Part shown: one piece after another, positions 33,639 to 42,191 of the stretch
Layout of the letters: each line of letters opens with the position of its first letter
Numbering within the stretch: the first letter of the stretch is position 1
IMG/VR virus record: IMGVR_UViG_3300037141_000177
Location: 1-64,000 of that record
DNA: 64,000 nt
From: a virus
Strand: one strand, 5' to 3'
The notes under the pieces: generated by a model
Database searches by the model: none
What the model saw: the letters and a program-made list of their open reading frames with translations, nothing else
Told to the model about the DNA's origin: nothing
Translations under genes and position numbers: made by a program

Positions 33639-35489
33639 TCAGGCGGCTTTTCGGTACGCCGGCGTGTCGAGCAGCTTCTTTTCGAGTGCCGGAAATTGCT
33701 GAATCAGTGCGTCCAGATCGAGCACGGAGCCTTCGTGGATCCACTCGCACGCGATGGCCGCTGGTAGGCCCGTGGGCGGTTGCTTGAGCGTCGCGAAGAG
33801 GAGGGCTGTGTTGATCGCTCCGGCCTCGGCGCGGCCGGCGAGCCAGAGCATCAGTTCGACGCGCCCGTCGTTATCGAGCACGTCGACCCGGTCGAGCAGG
33901 AGCACGCGCACTTCGGATAGCTCGGCGATCGCGTCGGCGATCATCGCGTCGATGCGCCAGCGCTCGGACTCGGAGTGCAGCGCGTAGTCGCGGCCCTCGG
34001 CGGTGATCGTCATGTCGGTGTTGATGGTTGGCTGGCGCCAGCCGGTGGCCACGGCGCTCTGGCGCATGGCCGTGTTGACCGGTCGCAGCGCTTGGGCGAG
34101 CAGCTGCGCGGGGATGCCGTTCGGCGCGAGCTGGTCGGCGATGGCGAGCCACTGCGTGACTTCGGAGTGGTGCGTCGCGGCGTTCGCGGTCTTTTCGTCC
34201 GCCTGTGCGGCTTGGTCGGCGATCACCAGCAGCGCGGCCAGCGAGTTCGCCGCGCCCGTGAACGCTGTCTTGCACGCGGTAATCCGAAGTTGCGCCTGGT
34301 GGACGTCCTCATCCGAGACGCGCTTCGGTGCGTCGCCGGCGATCAGGGTCGCTGCCGCCTCGGAGCTCGCCAGATCGCGCTTGCCGTTCGTGACGGCGTT
34401 TTGCATGAGGGTGAGCGCCGCGCGGTACTTGACCAGTTCGGAGAGCACGTCGGGGTCGCCGACGTTGCTGGGCAGGCCGAACTGCTCGACGTACTTGTCG
34501 AAGGCGCTGCGCGTGACCGCGACCGCCTGTTGCGTGCTCGGGCGCTGATCGTCGCTTAAGGTGTCGATCATCGTTTCGGCCGCTGCGCCGAATTCGTGCA
34601 CCAGTCCGACGCGGGGCGCGGCACCGGCCTTGGTCGCGAGGTCAGCCACCTTGAGTTCAAGGTCGCTCAAATTCTTCTCGTCTATGGCCAGTTTGTTGCG
34701 GATCCGCCCGATCTGGCCTGCCGTCGCTTCGGCCTTTTCCCGGAACCTGATGTCCAGGTTGTATTGCGCCTGCTGTGCCGTCAGGGTGCCGAGGGCGGTC
34801 TGCTCGAGCCGCAGCGCGTCGTCCGCCGCGTCGCGCTGGGTCGTTGCCGCGGTGATCGCTTGCGGGTCGTATTCCGGCTTGTCGGCTTCCCACTCCTCGG
34901 ATTTCTTCGAGCCGTAGTTCTCGCCCGTGAGCGCCTTCCATGCGCCCTTGGCCTCGGTGGCTTTGGTCGACGCAAAGGTGGCCGCAGCGGGAAAACCGGT
35001 TATGGACTTGAGCAGCGGCACGGTCTGCGCGACCTTCGCCGGGTCGCACTCTTTCTCGATCAGGATCCGCTGGACAATCGCTTCGGTGACGCTGCAGTGC
35101 GTGAGCGAAAACAGGAAGGTGCGCCGCGCCTCCGGCGTGAGGGATGCGAAGCCCTGCGCGTTCAACACGAAGGGCAGGGCGTCGGGCAGGCCGAGCAGCA
35201 GGTCGCCCTCGAGCGTGTGCACGCCGCTCGGCAGCGTGTAGCTCGCGGTACCGGAGTCGGTCGACACTGAGCAAGTGCCAGATTTGGCACCTTCTGAGAC
35301 CATCGTCGGATAGTCGCGCTTCAGGCTCACGCGCAAGGTGACGCCTGTGAAGGCCATCCGGACGGCTTCCTGAATGCTCGACTTGGCTGCGCCGTTGAAC
35401 CCGGCAAAGAGGATCACCGGCGTGCGCGGGGTGATATCGACGTGCCGCGCGCCGAGGATGTTGGTGATTTTGATGCGGTTGATTTTCAT
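33639..35489 (-). CDS. SbcC/RecF-like AAA ATPase
   Basis: A 616-residue ATPase. The Walker A motif GFNGAAKSS is near residue 30 ([18 protein letters not shown]) and Walker [11 protein letters not shown] lies near residue 545. A coiled-coil region fills the middle. SMC-like ATPases of this kind occur with phage exonuclease and recombinase genes. It probably works with the exonuclease next door on DNA ends. It abuts the RecT gene by 3 bases. Confidence 0.75.
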   Translation of the reverse strand: MKINRIKITNILGARHVDITPRTPVILFAGFNGAAKSSIQEAVRMAFTGVTLRVSLKRDYPTMVSEGAKSGTCSVSTDSGTASYTLPSGVHTLEGDLLLGLPDALPFVLNAQGFASLTPEARRTFLFSLTHCSVTEAIVQRILIEKECDPAKVAQTVPLLKSITGFPAAATFASTKATEAKGAWKALTGENYGSKKSEEWEADKPEYDPQAITAATTQRDAADDALRLEQTALGTLTAQQAQYNLDIRFREKAEATAGQIGRIRNKLAIDEKNLSDLELKVADLATKAGAAPRVGLVHEFGAAAETMIDTLSDDQRPSTQQAVAVTRSAFDKYVEQFGLPSNVGDPDVLSELVKYRAALTLMQNAVTNGKRDLASSEAAATLIAGDAPKRVSDEDVHQAQLRITACKTAFTGAANSLAALLVIADQAAQADEKTANAATHHSEVTQWLAIADQLAPNGIPAQLLAQALRPVNTAMRQSAVATGWRQPTINTDMTITAEGRDYALHSESERWRIDAMIADAIAELSEVRVLLLDRVDVLDNDGRVELMLWLAGRAEAGAINTALLFATLKQPPTGLPAAIACEWIHEGSVLDLDALIQQFPALEKKLLDTPAYRKAA

Positions 35490-35492
35490 GGC

Positions 35493-36584
35493 TCAGTCCA
35501 CCGACATTTGCGATTGCCGCGCCGTCGCACGGGCGGCTTGCTTGGCATCCGGCTTGGCCTCGAGCGCTTCGCGGCACTCGCGATAGATCGCATCGAGGTC
35601 GGCGCGATGCTCGAGCACGGCGGTGCGTATCTGCTCGGCTGCTTCGTCGAGCGCATCGTTGGTCGAGGCGTTGCGCATCTCGAGCGCGATGGCGTTCATC
35701 AGGTCGCTTCCGGCGTTCGCAGAGGCGCCGCCTTGCCGCTGGTCTGGTCCGGGGGATGTGGTGTTGGCCTTTTCGTTGTCGCCGTGATGGCGGTGCGTTT
35801 CTTCGCTCGAGCCGCTTTGGTCGTTCGCCGGGGGCGTTTCGGCTTGCTTGACCAGCATGTCGCCGTCGATGGTCAGCCCACGGCCTTCGTCGGCTGCTTC
35901 GCTGGCGGTGATCGCGTTGATCATTTCCTGCGATTTCGGCATGTACTTGAGCACCTGCAGCAGCGCTACTTTCCTGCCGTACATCTCCATGTTTCCGTAC
36001 GCGTAATGCTTGGCCCCGACCTTGTTGTATTTCTTGAGGTGCTTTGCCACGCGCGCCATCGTCCACACCTCGATCACCGGCCAGTCGCCCCCCTTGATCC
36101 GGCCCACCGCGTAGACGTGCGTGATCTTGGCAGGGTCATCCTCGCCCTGCGGCTTGTGGGTGATGAACGGCTTGTCGCCCTTGGCGTATTCGAAAATGTC
36201 ACCGTCGTACACGGCGTCTGTCCACACCCCGGCGCGGCCCGAGCGCGACACCAGATCGACCAGTCCCATCCACCCGGGCACGAACGTGCAGATGCCCTTG
36301 TAGGGCACGAGAAAGCCCTGCCCGCCGACGATCTCGAGGCCGAGGTTGGCCGAGATGCTCAGCGAGGCGTAGACGGATTCCTCGGAGCACGCGAGCAGGT
36401 CGGGGTTCTTGTTCATCGCGACCACTGCCGAGCGCACGAGGCGGCTCGCATCCATGTGCTGCGGCATGCCTTTCGCCAGATTGCCGATACGTGATTCGAG
36501 GTATCGAACCTTCGTGGCGAATGTCTGAACGGCCCGGTTCTCCGGGTTGTCCCGCGTTTTCATGTCTGCGAGCTGTGTAGCCAT
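35493..36584 (-). CDS. RecT-family annealing recombinase
   Basis: A 363-residue single-strand annealing protein. Residues 1-230 match the RecT core (VAMNKNPDLLACS, YASLSISANLGLEI, FVPGWMGLVDLVSRSG). The C-terminus is a long linker rich in Ser, Glu and His, then a helical tail. With the exonuclease gene upstream it forms a recombination pair of the type that pairs phage DNA ends or repairs replication forks. Confidence 0.85.
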   Translation of the reverse strand: MATQLADMKTRDNPENRAVQTFATKVRYLESRIGNLAKGMPQHMDASRLVRSAVVAMNKNPDLLACSEESVYASLSISANLGLEIVGGQGFLVPYKGICTFVPGWMGLVDLVSRSGRAGVWTDAVYDGDIFEYAKGDKPFITHKPQGEDDPAKITHVYAVGRIKGGDWPVIEVWTMARVAKHLKKYNKVGAKHYAYGNMEMYGRKVALLQVLKYMPKSQEMINAITASEAADEGRGLTIDGDMLVKQAETPPANDQSGSSEETHRHHGDNEKANTTSPGPDQRQGGASANAGSDLMNAIALEMRNASTNDALDEAAEQIRTAVLEHRADLDAIYRECREALEAKPDAKQAARATARQSQMSVD

Positions 36585-36624
36585 CGTGGTGTCTTTGTCC
36601 GTGGTTAAAGCGTGCGGGTGGAGG

Positions 36625-37452
36625 TCATGCGTGGAACAAACACGTTTTCCAGCGAGCGCAGAATTTCTCTGAACAAAGCGTGGATTGCGGGTTGGGGGGG
36701 AAGTCGCCGGACTTGAAAAAACCGGCGGCGTATTCGATCAAGCCTTTCTGCGTGGAGGTGCCGACCATCGACTGCTTGGCGTCGAAGATCGGACTCACGA
36801 GGGCGGGGGCAGCGGAGGTGGTTTGGAGGGCGATGATTTGGGAGCCGACGGTGCGCTCGCCCGTGTTCTCCTCGTACATCAACTCGTAAGCGCCCAGCTG
36901 CGCGACGCGGCCCTTCAGGATCACGCGGTCCTGTTCAATGAGGCGTGAGCCGCTCTTGATGTCGGGGATGACGACGCCACCCTCGGCTTCGGCCACGCGT
37001 GCGCGGTCCATCGTTCCCTTGAGGCGGATGGTGATGCCGTCGACGTCGATCTCGACCGGCTCCATCAGCATCTCGACGGCTTTGAAGGTGAAGCGGGGGC
37101 TGATCTCGACGCAGTATTTGGTGTGCAGGGTCAGGCCGATGACTTCGGCCTCGCGCATGGTGATGCTGCGGTCCTGCTTGTAGTCGACGTCGTCGGTGGG
37201 GTGGTGGAGCGTGTGAATGAACACGTCCGCTGCATCGCTGGCGCTGATGTTCGTGCGGTCGAGGCGGGACTGGTCGAAGGCGGCGGTGCTGGCGTGGATC
37301 GCGGTGCCGAGCGTGGCGCGCAAGCCGGAGGGGCGCCGCAGGCCGAGGAGGTGTTCGCCCTCCCAGGCATGCGCGCAGTCGAAAAGTCGGCCCCATGAGG
37401 AGGCGCGGACGTCGATCGTGCGCGTGTACAGCGGGTTGTGTGTCTTGTCCAT
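36625..37452 (-). CDS. PD-(D/E)XK exonuclease, RecB/Cas4-like
   Basis: A 275-residue nuclease. Motifs in order: SSWGRLFDCAHAWEG (residues 17-31), GTAIHAS, the LKGTMDRARV segment with an Asp, then VVIPDIKSG with the D-x-K catalytic pair, and QLGAYELMYEE. The ATG at 37452 fits the promoter at 37496-37501 better than a longer frame from 37506. It is the first gene of the leftward early operon and is predicted to supply 3' tails to the RecT protein. Confidence 0.75.
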   Translation of the reverse strand: MDKTHNPLYTRTIDVRASSWGRLFDCAHAWEGEHLLGLRRPSGLRATLGTAIHASTAAFDQSRLDRTNISASDAADVFIHTLHHPTDDVDYKQDRSITMREAEVIGLTLHTKYCVEISPRFTFKAVEMLMEPVEIDVDGITIRLKGTMDRARVAEAEGGVVIPDIKSGSRLIEQDRVILKGRVAQLGAYELMYEENTGERTVGSQIIALQTTSAAPALVSPIFDAKQSMVGTSTQKGLIEYAAGFFKSGDFPPNPQSTLCSEKFCARWKTCLFHA

Positions 37453-37495
37453 CGTGCCGGTCCGTGTCGTCCCGGAGATGTAACGCCGGTATTGC

Positions 37496-37530
37496 ACGAT
37501 AGACAAATTGTGCGTCTAAAGCAATTTATT
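37496..37530 (-). promoter_or_regulatory. Early leftward promoter and operator (PL-like)
   Basis: On the minus strand, TTGCTT, 17 bp, TATCGT form -35/-10 boxes, and TTGCTTTAGACGCACAATT, an operator-like sequence of the TTGC-N6-CGCA family, overlaps the -35 box. A perfect 11-bp palindrome GAACAATGTTC lies 17 bp farther upstream (37540-37550). It would drive the recombination, partition and replication cluster. Confidence 0.6.
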
Positions 37531-37579
37531 CCTGCCGAACAATGTTCGTTTAAAGAATATTTTATTCATTGGGATTGAA

Positions 37580-37604
37580 ACGAAAAGACCCGCCGGAGCG
37601 GGTC
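37580..37604 (-). terminator. Terminator of the repressor gene
   Basis: Read on the minus strand: stem GACCCGC / GCGGGTC with a 4-base loop, then TTTTCG. It lies 60 bases downstream of the CI-like stop and separates it from the early leftward promoter. Confidence 0.7.
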
Positions 37605-37665
37605 ATTTATGTGCTGGTGATAATGACAGGTTGTGTAATTGTGAGGCTTCTGATAATGCCTTTTC

Positions 37666-38421
37666 TTAAAATCCGCCTCTGCAGCTGGATCGTTTAACCC
37701 GGCCCACGATGTTGACGCCCGCAGCTTGCTGCGCGGTGAGAACCATCTCGGGGTAGCGCGAATTTTCACAGATGATCCGAATGCCTTTGTTCACGAATGG
37801 GAGCACTCGACGCACGCAAAGTTGAGGATCTAATTCGTCGAGAACTATGACGAAAATCCCGCCGTTCAACGGTATCTCTTTATCTCCTAAGTCCGCCACC
37901 ACCACGTCTGACGCGTACATACGAGGCTCCATCGTATCGTCTAGTAGTTCGAAGCATCCAATATTATCGGGTTTGCTATCCAAGTCATTCACCATGAACC
38001 CGCCGAAGAGGTGAGTCGTGCGTTCTTCCACACTGTATGTAATGCCGCCTCTTGAGGCATTTGGCCTCGCGGTGATTATTCCAATGGCCACGTTCTCGTC
38101 CTTTGGTATCTCGTTGAGACACTTAAACTCGCTGAGATGTCGGGTGTGGCGTCCGACGTCTGGATCACCAGTATTACCCCGTATTCCGTTATGTGCCGGT
38201 ATATCCGAAAACAATTGCGCGAGCGTTATGTCTAGTGCCTTCGCGATCGCAATCATGGAGTCGTTGGTCAGGCTTTGGTGGCCGTTCTCGATTTTTGAAA
38301 GGCTCCCGGTGTTGATCCCGGTTCGTAGGTTCATCTCTCGGAGCCGAAGGCCACGCTGCTCGCGATGCGCTTTTATTCGTTTGCCAATTTCGGCGTTTTC
38401 TACATTCTCGGCTTCGCTCAC
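37666..38421 (-). CDS. CI-like repressor with S24-like domain, catalytic residues replaced
   Basis: About 251 residues from the GTG at 38421 (GGAG ribosome site; longer starts at 38499 and above are possible). Residues 10-70 are an XRE helix-turn-helix (IGKRIKAHREQRGLRLREMN, INTGSLSKIENGH). The C-terminal domain follows the S24/LexA pattern, but the usual Ser is Thr (LDDTMEPRMYASD) and the usual Lys is Arg (LCVRRVLPF). If so, it should not cleave itself. Control of lysis would then need an antirepressor or repressor decay. Confidence 0.8.
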   Translation of the reverse strand: MSEAENVENAEIGKRIKAHREQRGLRLREMNLRTGINTGSLSKIENGHQSLTNDSMIAIAKALDITLAQLFSDIPAHNGIRGNTGDPDVGRHTRHLSEFKCLNEIPKDENVAIGIITARPNASRGGITYSVEERTTHLFGGFMVNDLDSKPDNIGCFELLDDTMEPRMYASDVVVADLGDKEIPLNGGIFVIVLDELDPQLCVRRVLPFVNKGIRIICENSRYPEMVLTAQQAAGVNIVGRVKRSSCRGGF

Positions 38422-38523
38422 GACGCTCGCTCCTTGAGGTGTCGCTAGGTTTTTCCCCGATGCTCGTGCTCTTGTTAGACGGGTATTACGAGCATCATCC
38501 ATAAACGTATCATTGTTAATATT

Positions 38524-38538
38524 TTGCTTCACGCGCAC
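38524..38538 (+). promoter_or_regulatory. Candidate operator and promoter upstream of cro-like gene
   Basis: TTGCTTCACGCGCACAATT shares 16 of 19 bases with the PL operator. TTGCTT, 17 bp, TCGTAA make a weak -35/-10 pair before the plus-strand gene at 38575. It lies between the divergent repressor and cro-like genes. Confidence 0.5.
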
Positions 38539-38574
38539 AATTCCCTTCGTAAACTTTCTTACATGTGACATAAA

Positions 38575-38865
38575 ATGAATCCGTCCGACCAGAAGACCGG
38601 CGCCTCTCCGCTGCGAAAAGTCCGGCACCTGCGTGGCCTGACGCTGCAGGAAGTCGGCCGGCGCATGAACATGGACTCGGGCAGTATTTCGCGCATCGAA
38701 GTCGGGGGTCAATGGCCCCCTAAAGACCTACTGGTGCGGCTTACAGCGTTTTACGCGCCTGACCTGCTCGAGGTGCACATCCTGTTTCCGGAGCGGTACA
38801 TGAGCTTCGTTGCTCCGCCTCTGGCCGTTAAGAAAGTAATTAAAACTGTAGACAAATCCAAATAA
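38575..38865 (+). CDS. Cro-like XRE regulator
   Basis: A 96-residue protein with one helix-turn-helix (RHLRGLTLQEVGRRMNMDSG, SISRIEVGGQWPP). It lies divergent from the CI-like gene, the place of Cro in lambda-like switches. It may bind the same operators and start the lytic programme. Assignment from fold and position. Confidence 0.7.
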   Translation: MNPSDQKTGASPLRKVRHLRGLTLQEVGRRMNMDSGSISRIEVGGQWPPKDLLVRLTAFYAPDLLEVHILFPERYMSFVAPPLAVKKVIKTVDKSK

Positions 38866-38891
38866 AAGGCGTCAACGTCGTTATTCACAAT

Positions 38892-38915
38892 ACGCATCTT
38901 ATGCGTTTAACGCAA
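38892..38915 (+). promoter_or_regulatory. Two overlapping operator-like palindromes
   Basis: ACGCATCTTATGCGT (38892-38906) and ATGCGTTTAACGCAA (38901-38915) overlap. The second fits TTGC-N6-CGCA with one mismatch. TTCACA and TTAACG (17 bp apart) flank them and may be promoter boxes for the replication gene at 39073. Confidence 0.4.
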
Positions 38916-39072
38916 AGGGTAAACGTTCATCACGCGAAAATATTCGCGTTTGCACCTAAAACTACGGTGCGGCCCGGGCCGCATCCTTCCCTGCCAGGCG
39001 TAGGCAGGCAGCGCCACACGGAGTCGATCCTCGCCTTTGTGAACTAGAAATCCGACGACCAAGCTGCGCGCC

Positions 39073-39921
39073 ATGAATCACTCTTTTGACATCGATCACG
39101 CTGCTCGCTTCGGGACCAACGAAGCGATCCTGATCGAGTGCATCGCCTTCTGGGTCCGCACGAACAAGGCCAATGGAACGGGCGAGTTCGAAGGCCGGAC
39201 CTGGACCTACAACTCCGTGCGCGCCTATGCGGTGATGTTCCCCTACATGTCCGCCGGTCAGGTGCGCCGCGCGCTCGAGCACCTCGTCGAGCTCAACGTG
39301 CTCATGGTCGGCGAGTTCAACGCCAAAGCGGGCGACCGGACCAAGTCCTACGCGTTCGTCGACGACCGGCCTTTTCAGCCTGAAGTCGACCATTTGTCGC
39401 TGGCAGCAAATGGTCCCGAAACGCCCGAAACCGACCATTTGTCATTGGCGACAAATGGTCCCGAAACACCCGAAACTGACCATTTGTCACCGGCAGCAAA
39501 TGGGGCCGACCATTTGTCACTGGTGCCAACTCCATTTGTCACCAGTGACAAGTCACTAATAAGTACAGTTGTAAACACAGTTAACCCGGCGGTGAAGCCC
39601 AAAAAAGCCCCGCCTGCGGCGCCTGATCTCGCGCCTGGTGAGCCGCTCTGGTCGAGGACCGACGAGTCGATCATGGCGCGCGGAGTCGAGCTGGGCGTCG
39701 CGCCGCTTGTGGGCGAATCGATGACGGCGTTCAAAAACCGGATTCAGGCAAAAACCGACCCGGTGAAAGCAAAACCCGCTCGCGCAAACGTTGCCGTCTC
39801 CGCTTCTGTGCAATCCCGGGCTCCGTTGCCCCGGCCAGCCGTACCGACGCCCGAGGTAATCGCGGCCAGACGCCGAGCGCTTGACCACGCGCTGCACGGT
39901 CAGCAGGGGAGACTGCATTGA
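39073..39921 (+). CDS. Replication protein, O-like, with embedded origin repeats
   Basis: A 282-residue protein. The N-terminal 95 residues form a winged-helix-like domain (NEAILIECIAFWVR, YNSVRAYAVMFPYMSAGQVR, RALEHLVELNVLM) as in phage replication initiators. Residues 107-160 are repeated units, DHLSLAANGPETPET with variants, encoded by the repeat array at 39388-39551. The C-terminus is Ala/Pro-rich. In lambda, gene O carries its own origin iterons in the same way. No helicase is visible nearby. Confidence 0.65.
   Translation: MNHSFDIDHAARFGTNEAILIECIAFWVRTNKANGTGEFEGRTWTYNSVRAYAVMFPYMSAGQVRRALEHLVELNVLMVGEFNAKAGDRTKSYAFVDDRPFQPEVDHLSLAANGPETPETDHLSLATNGPETPETDHLSPAANGADHLSLVPTPFVTSDKSLISTVVNTVNPAVKPKKAPPAAPDLAPGEPLWSRTDESIMARGVELGVAPLVGESMTAFKNRIQAKTDPVKAKPARANVAVSASVQSRAPLPRPAVPTPEVIAARRRALDHALHGQQGRLH
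39388..39590. repeat. Second origin: repeat array inside the replication gene
   Basis: GACCATTTG...CAAATGGTC palindromes at 39388-39415 and 39433-39460, an imperfect third at 39478-39505, and more CCATTTGTC copies at 39510 and 39532. A perfect 12-bp inverted repeat (TTGTCACTGGTG / CACCAGTGACAA, 39514-39551) ends the array, followed by an AT-rich stretch to 39590. Iterons followed by an AT-rich segment are the usual layout of a theta origin. Proposed to be the lytic origin. Confidence 0.6.
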
Positions 39922-40445
39922 GTTCCGGCCTTCGATGGACAGCCGCCCAATTTGACGCCCACAGCGCCCGTCTCGCCGCTGCGCTGGCGCCGGACGTCCC
40001 AATCCCCGGGTTGGCTGTGGCGACCCGGCCACGGCCCGCTGCTGCCGCGCAGGCGGTCAATGCTGAGGCGGTTCTGCGTGCTCACGCGGCCACCGAGCGT
40101 TTTCAAGCGCTTGGCAGAATGCCTAAAACGTCGATGAACCGGACGGAGGCGGCTTATGCGGAGCTCCTCGACGAGCGAAAACACGCGCGCCAGATCATCG
40201 AGTGGCGGTTTCACCCGATGAACGTACGCCTGGCACCGAATACGTTCTACGAGGTCGACTGGCTGGTGTTCGCCGCCGACCTCGGGCTGGAAATTCATGA
40301 AACGAAAGGTGGTTTTACGACGGTGCACGGCCAGCTGAAAATCAAGTTGTGCGCCGCGGTGCTGCCGTTTATTCGCATGTTCAAGGTCACGCGCCTGGCG
40401 AAGAAGCTCGGCGGCGGATGGCACAGCCAGGAGTATTTCGCATGA
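39918..40445 (+). CDS. PD-(D/E)XK-like nuclease (DUF1064-type)
   Basis: A 175-residue protein (TTG start overlapping the previous stop). The core from residue 68 on reads RMPKTSMNRTEAAYAELLDE, then LAPNTFYEVDW and LEIHETKGGF: an Asp followed by Glu-x-Lys, the pattern of small PD-(D/E)XK nucleases of the DUF1064 type. It may resolve branched phage DNA in replication; the role is inferred. Confidence 0.65.
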   Translation: MSSGLRWTAAQFDAHSARLAAALAPDVPIPGLAVATRPRPAAAAQAVNAEAVLRAHAATERFQALGRMPKTSMNRTEAAYAELLDERKHARQIIEWRFHPMNVRLAPNTFYEVDWLVFAADLGLEIHETKGGFTTVHGQLKIKLCAAVLPFIRMFKVTRLAKKLGGGWHSQEYFA

Positions 40446-40639
40446 GCGCAGCGATGGTTTCGATTGGATGGCGGTTCGACCGCGCCCTAGCGGCGCTGCG
40501 CACAGGGCGGGACGTCGACTTCACGAAGTACAGCAAGATTTTCGAGATCGACGAAGCCCGGACGATTGTGATTTTCATGGACGCCGCGTGCTCGCTCGGC
40601 GTCTGTCTCGAGGTGCGAGCTGATCCGGTGCTGCATTGA
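40442..40639 (+). CDS. Small hypothetical protein
   Basis: A 65-residue protein starting at the ATGA overlap at 40442 (MSAAMVSIGWRFDRALAALR). No family recognised. Confidence 0.5.
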   Translation: MSAAMVSIGWRFDRALAALRTGRDVDFTKYSKIFEIDEARTIVIFMDAACSLGVCLEVRADPVLH

Positions 40640-40660
40640 CCAGCTTCAGGAGCAGATGTG

Positions 40661-41251
40661 ATGGAAAAAGACGCGGCGGTTGCGGTCCTTTACTTCCGGC
40701 CAGATGGGGTGCCCGGGCGCTATTTCGAGTGTGCGCATTACGGCGTGATGAGCGTGGGGGCGTGCGCGCGTAATTTCTCGGCGGCGCCGGAGTCAGCCAA
40801 GACCGGGCGTCTGCAGCGCTGTGTCGGCTGTGCGATCGGCAGGAAGCACGCAGGGACGGTGCTCGACGAGCCGGTGAGCGCGCGGGTCGCCACCTCGGTG
40901 GTGTATCGCATCGCGTGTGTGCGGTGTCGTCGCGACGGCAAGCATTCGGGCACGCGGCTGATCGGTCGGCTGCGCCTGGTGCGGGGCCACACGATTTGCG
41001 TGAGCTGCTTCAATCGCGAGGCCGAGGTTCGCCGCGGTGCGAATTCGAAGGGCGCCAGGCCGAAAAAATGGGCGGGTTTGTTCTCCACGCGTGCGGCCTA
41101 CGTGGCGAGCGCGAAGGCGGTCGTGCTCACGCATCCGAGTCCAGTTGTGGACCGCATTGAGCTCGCGCTGACGTTGATTCGGTGCGGCCACGACAGCGGC
41201 ATTGTGTGGGCGCGCTCCGTGGTCCAGCGCGACATCGAGGCGAAGGGGTAG
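40661..41251 (+). CDS. Cys-rich protein, unknown
   Basis: A 196-residue protein with several Cys pairs (CVGCAIGRKH, CVRCRRDGKH, CVSCFNRE) that form zinc-binding modules, and a helical C-terminal part. AGGAG ribosome site decides the ATG at 40661. Probably DNA-binding; no family recognised. Confidence 0.55.
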   Translation: MEKDAAVAVLYFRPDGVPGRYFECAHYGVMSVGACARNFSAAPESAKTGRLQRCVGCAIGRKHAGTVLDEPVSARVATSVVYRIACVRCRRDGKHSGTRLIGRLRLVRGHTICVSCFNREAEVRRGANSKGARPKKWAGLFSTRAAYVASAKAVVLTHPSPVVDRIELALTLIRCGHDSGIVWARSVVQRDIEAKG

Positions 41252-41254
41252 GGC

Positions 41255-41659
41255 GTGCGGGTGTTCCAGTTCGATCTGTTCGATCCCACCGCGACGAAGG
41301 ACGCCGGCGAGCCCGAGGCCGTCAAAAGGCCGCGTCTGTCCGCTGGCTGGCAGTTGGCTAACCACGCGTGCCGATTCTGTTTCGGGCGCGTGCTGCAGCG
41401 TGTGGCGGGGGGCAGGGTGGTCGAGGTGCGCTGCGCGGAGTGTGGGAAAAGCGCGGACGGCTTGCCGCGGATGCTTTGTTGCTGCGGGGCGGAGTGTGGC
41501 GATCTCGGGTATGTGCTCGAGTGCGTCAGAAACCGGAACGTGACGAATGAAGTCCCGCACGAGATCCTCGTGCGCGAGCGGCTCGTGCCCGTGACGACGG
41601 AGGTACGTCCAGCTTCCCGGCCGGTGCTCGAGCATGGCACCTCGGGGAGAGAAAAGTAA
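41255..41659 (+). CDS. Cys-rich protein, unknown
   Basis: A 134-residue protein, GTG start, with CRFCFGR, CAECGKS and CCCGAEC, giving one or two zinc sites. It resembles the neighbour at 40661 in composition. It ends 12 bases before late motif 5. Confidence 0.5.
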   Translation: MRVFQFDLFDPTATKDAGEPEAVKRPRLSAGWQLANHACRFCFGRVLQRVAGGRVVEVRCAECGKSADGLPRMLCCCGAECGDLGYVLECVRNRNVTNEVPHEILVRERLVPVTTEVRPASRPVLEHGTSGREK

Positions 41660-41671
41660 CGCTGCTTGGCG

Positions 41672-41687
41672 GTCGTGACGCGAGACT
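41672..41687 (+). promoter_or_regulatory. Late motif, copy 5
   Basis: GTCGTGACGCGAGACT, one mismatch to the consensus, 55 bases before the HU-like gene. Opens the operon that ends at the terminator at 44037. Confidence 0.6.
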
Positions 41688-41726
41688 GGTTTCATCGAAT
41701 ACGGTTAGTTATCAACGGGAAATACG

Positions 41727-42014
41727 ATGAACAGGCTGCAGTTTGTTGAGGCTGTCGCGAAGATTTCGAAGCTCGGTGTCAAGCAGGTGGCGTCGGTGTT
41801 GCTCGGCATCGAGGAAGTCGCGGCAGCGGAAATTAAAGAATTCGGCCTGGTGCGCGTTCCCGGCCTGGTGATGATCAAGCGGCTCGACCGCGGCGAGCGC
41901 CTGGTGCGCAATCCGAAAACGGGCGAAGAGTTTCTGATGGGTGCCACGATTACGGTGCGATCGAAGCCTTCGCTGGCGTTTTCGGACCGCATCAAGCTTG
42001 AGAATCCTGTTTGA
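41727..42014 (+). CDS. HU-family DNA-binding protein
   Basis: A 95-residue HU-like protein with the conserved RNPKTGEEF arm motif and a following V.SKPSLAFSDRIK segment. It bends or compacts DNA. It is the first gene of a late operon, so it may act in packaging, late transcription or phage DNA architecture. GTTATCAAC lies just ahead. Confidence 0.75.
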   Translation: MNRLQFVEAVAKISKLGVKQVASVLLGIEEVAAAEIKEFGLVRVPGLVMIKRLDRGERLVRNPKTGEEFLMGATITVRSKPSLAFSDRIKLENPV

Positions 42015-42191
42015 CGGTGCGGTCCCGCCAAGCAGGTTCAGAGGCGGTCAATATCACTTGCAGATGTGAGCGTGGCGGGTGTGGGCCGGTCATCGAGGCA
42101 TCACACAATCGGACAGGCCCGAGCTCCCGGGTTAGTCGCGCGTCGCATCGGACGGCCGAGAAAGAACGGCACCAACACCCCAAGGACGCAG

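Noticed and set aside
34657-36066. Minus-strand open frame of about 469 codons in another frame
   Set aside because: Overlaps the ATPase and RecT genes, which have clear motifs; the alternative product is Arg/Pro-rich and lacks structure.
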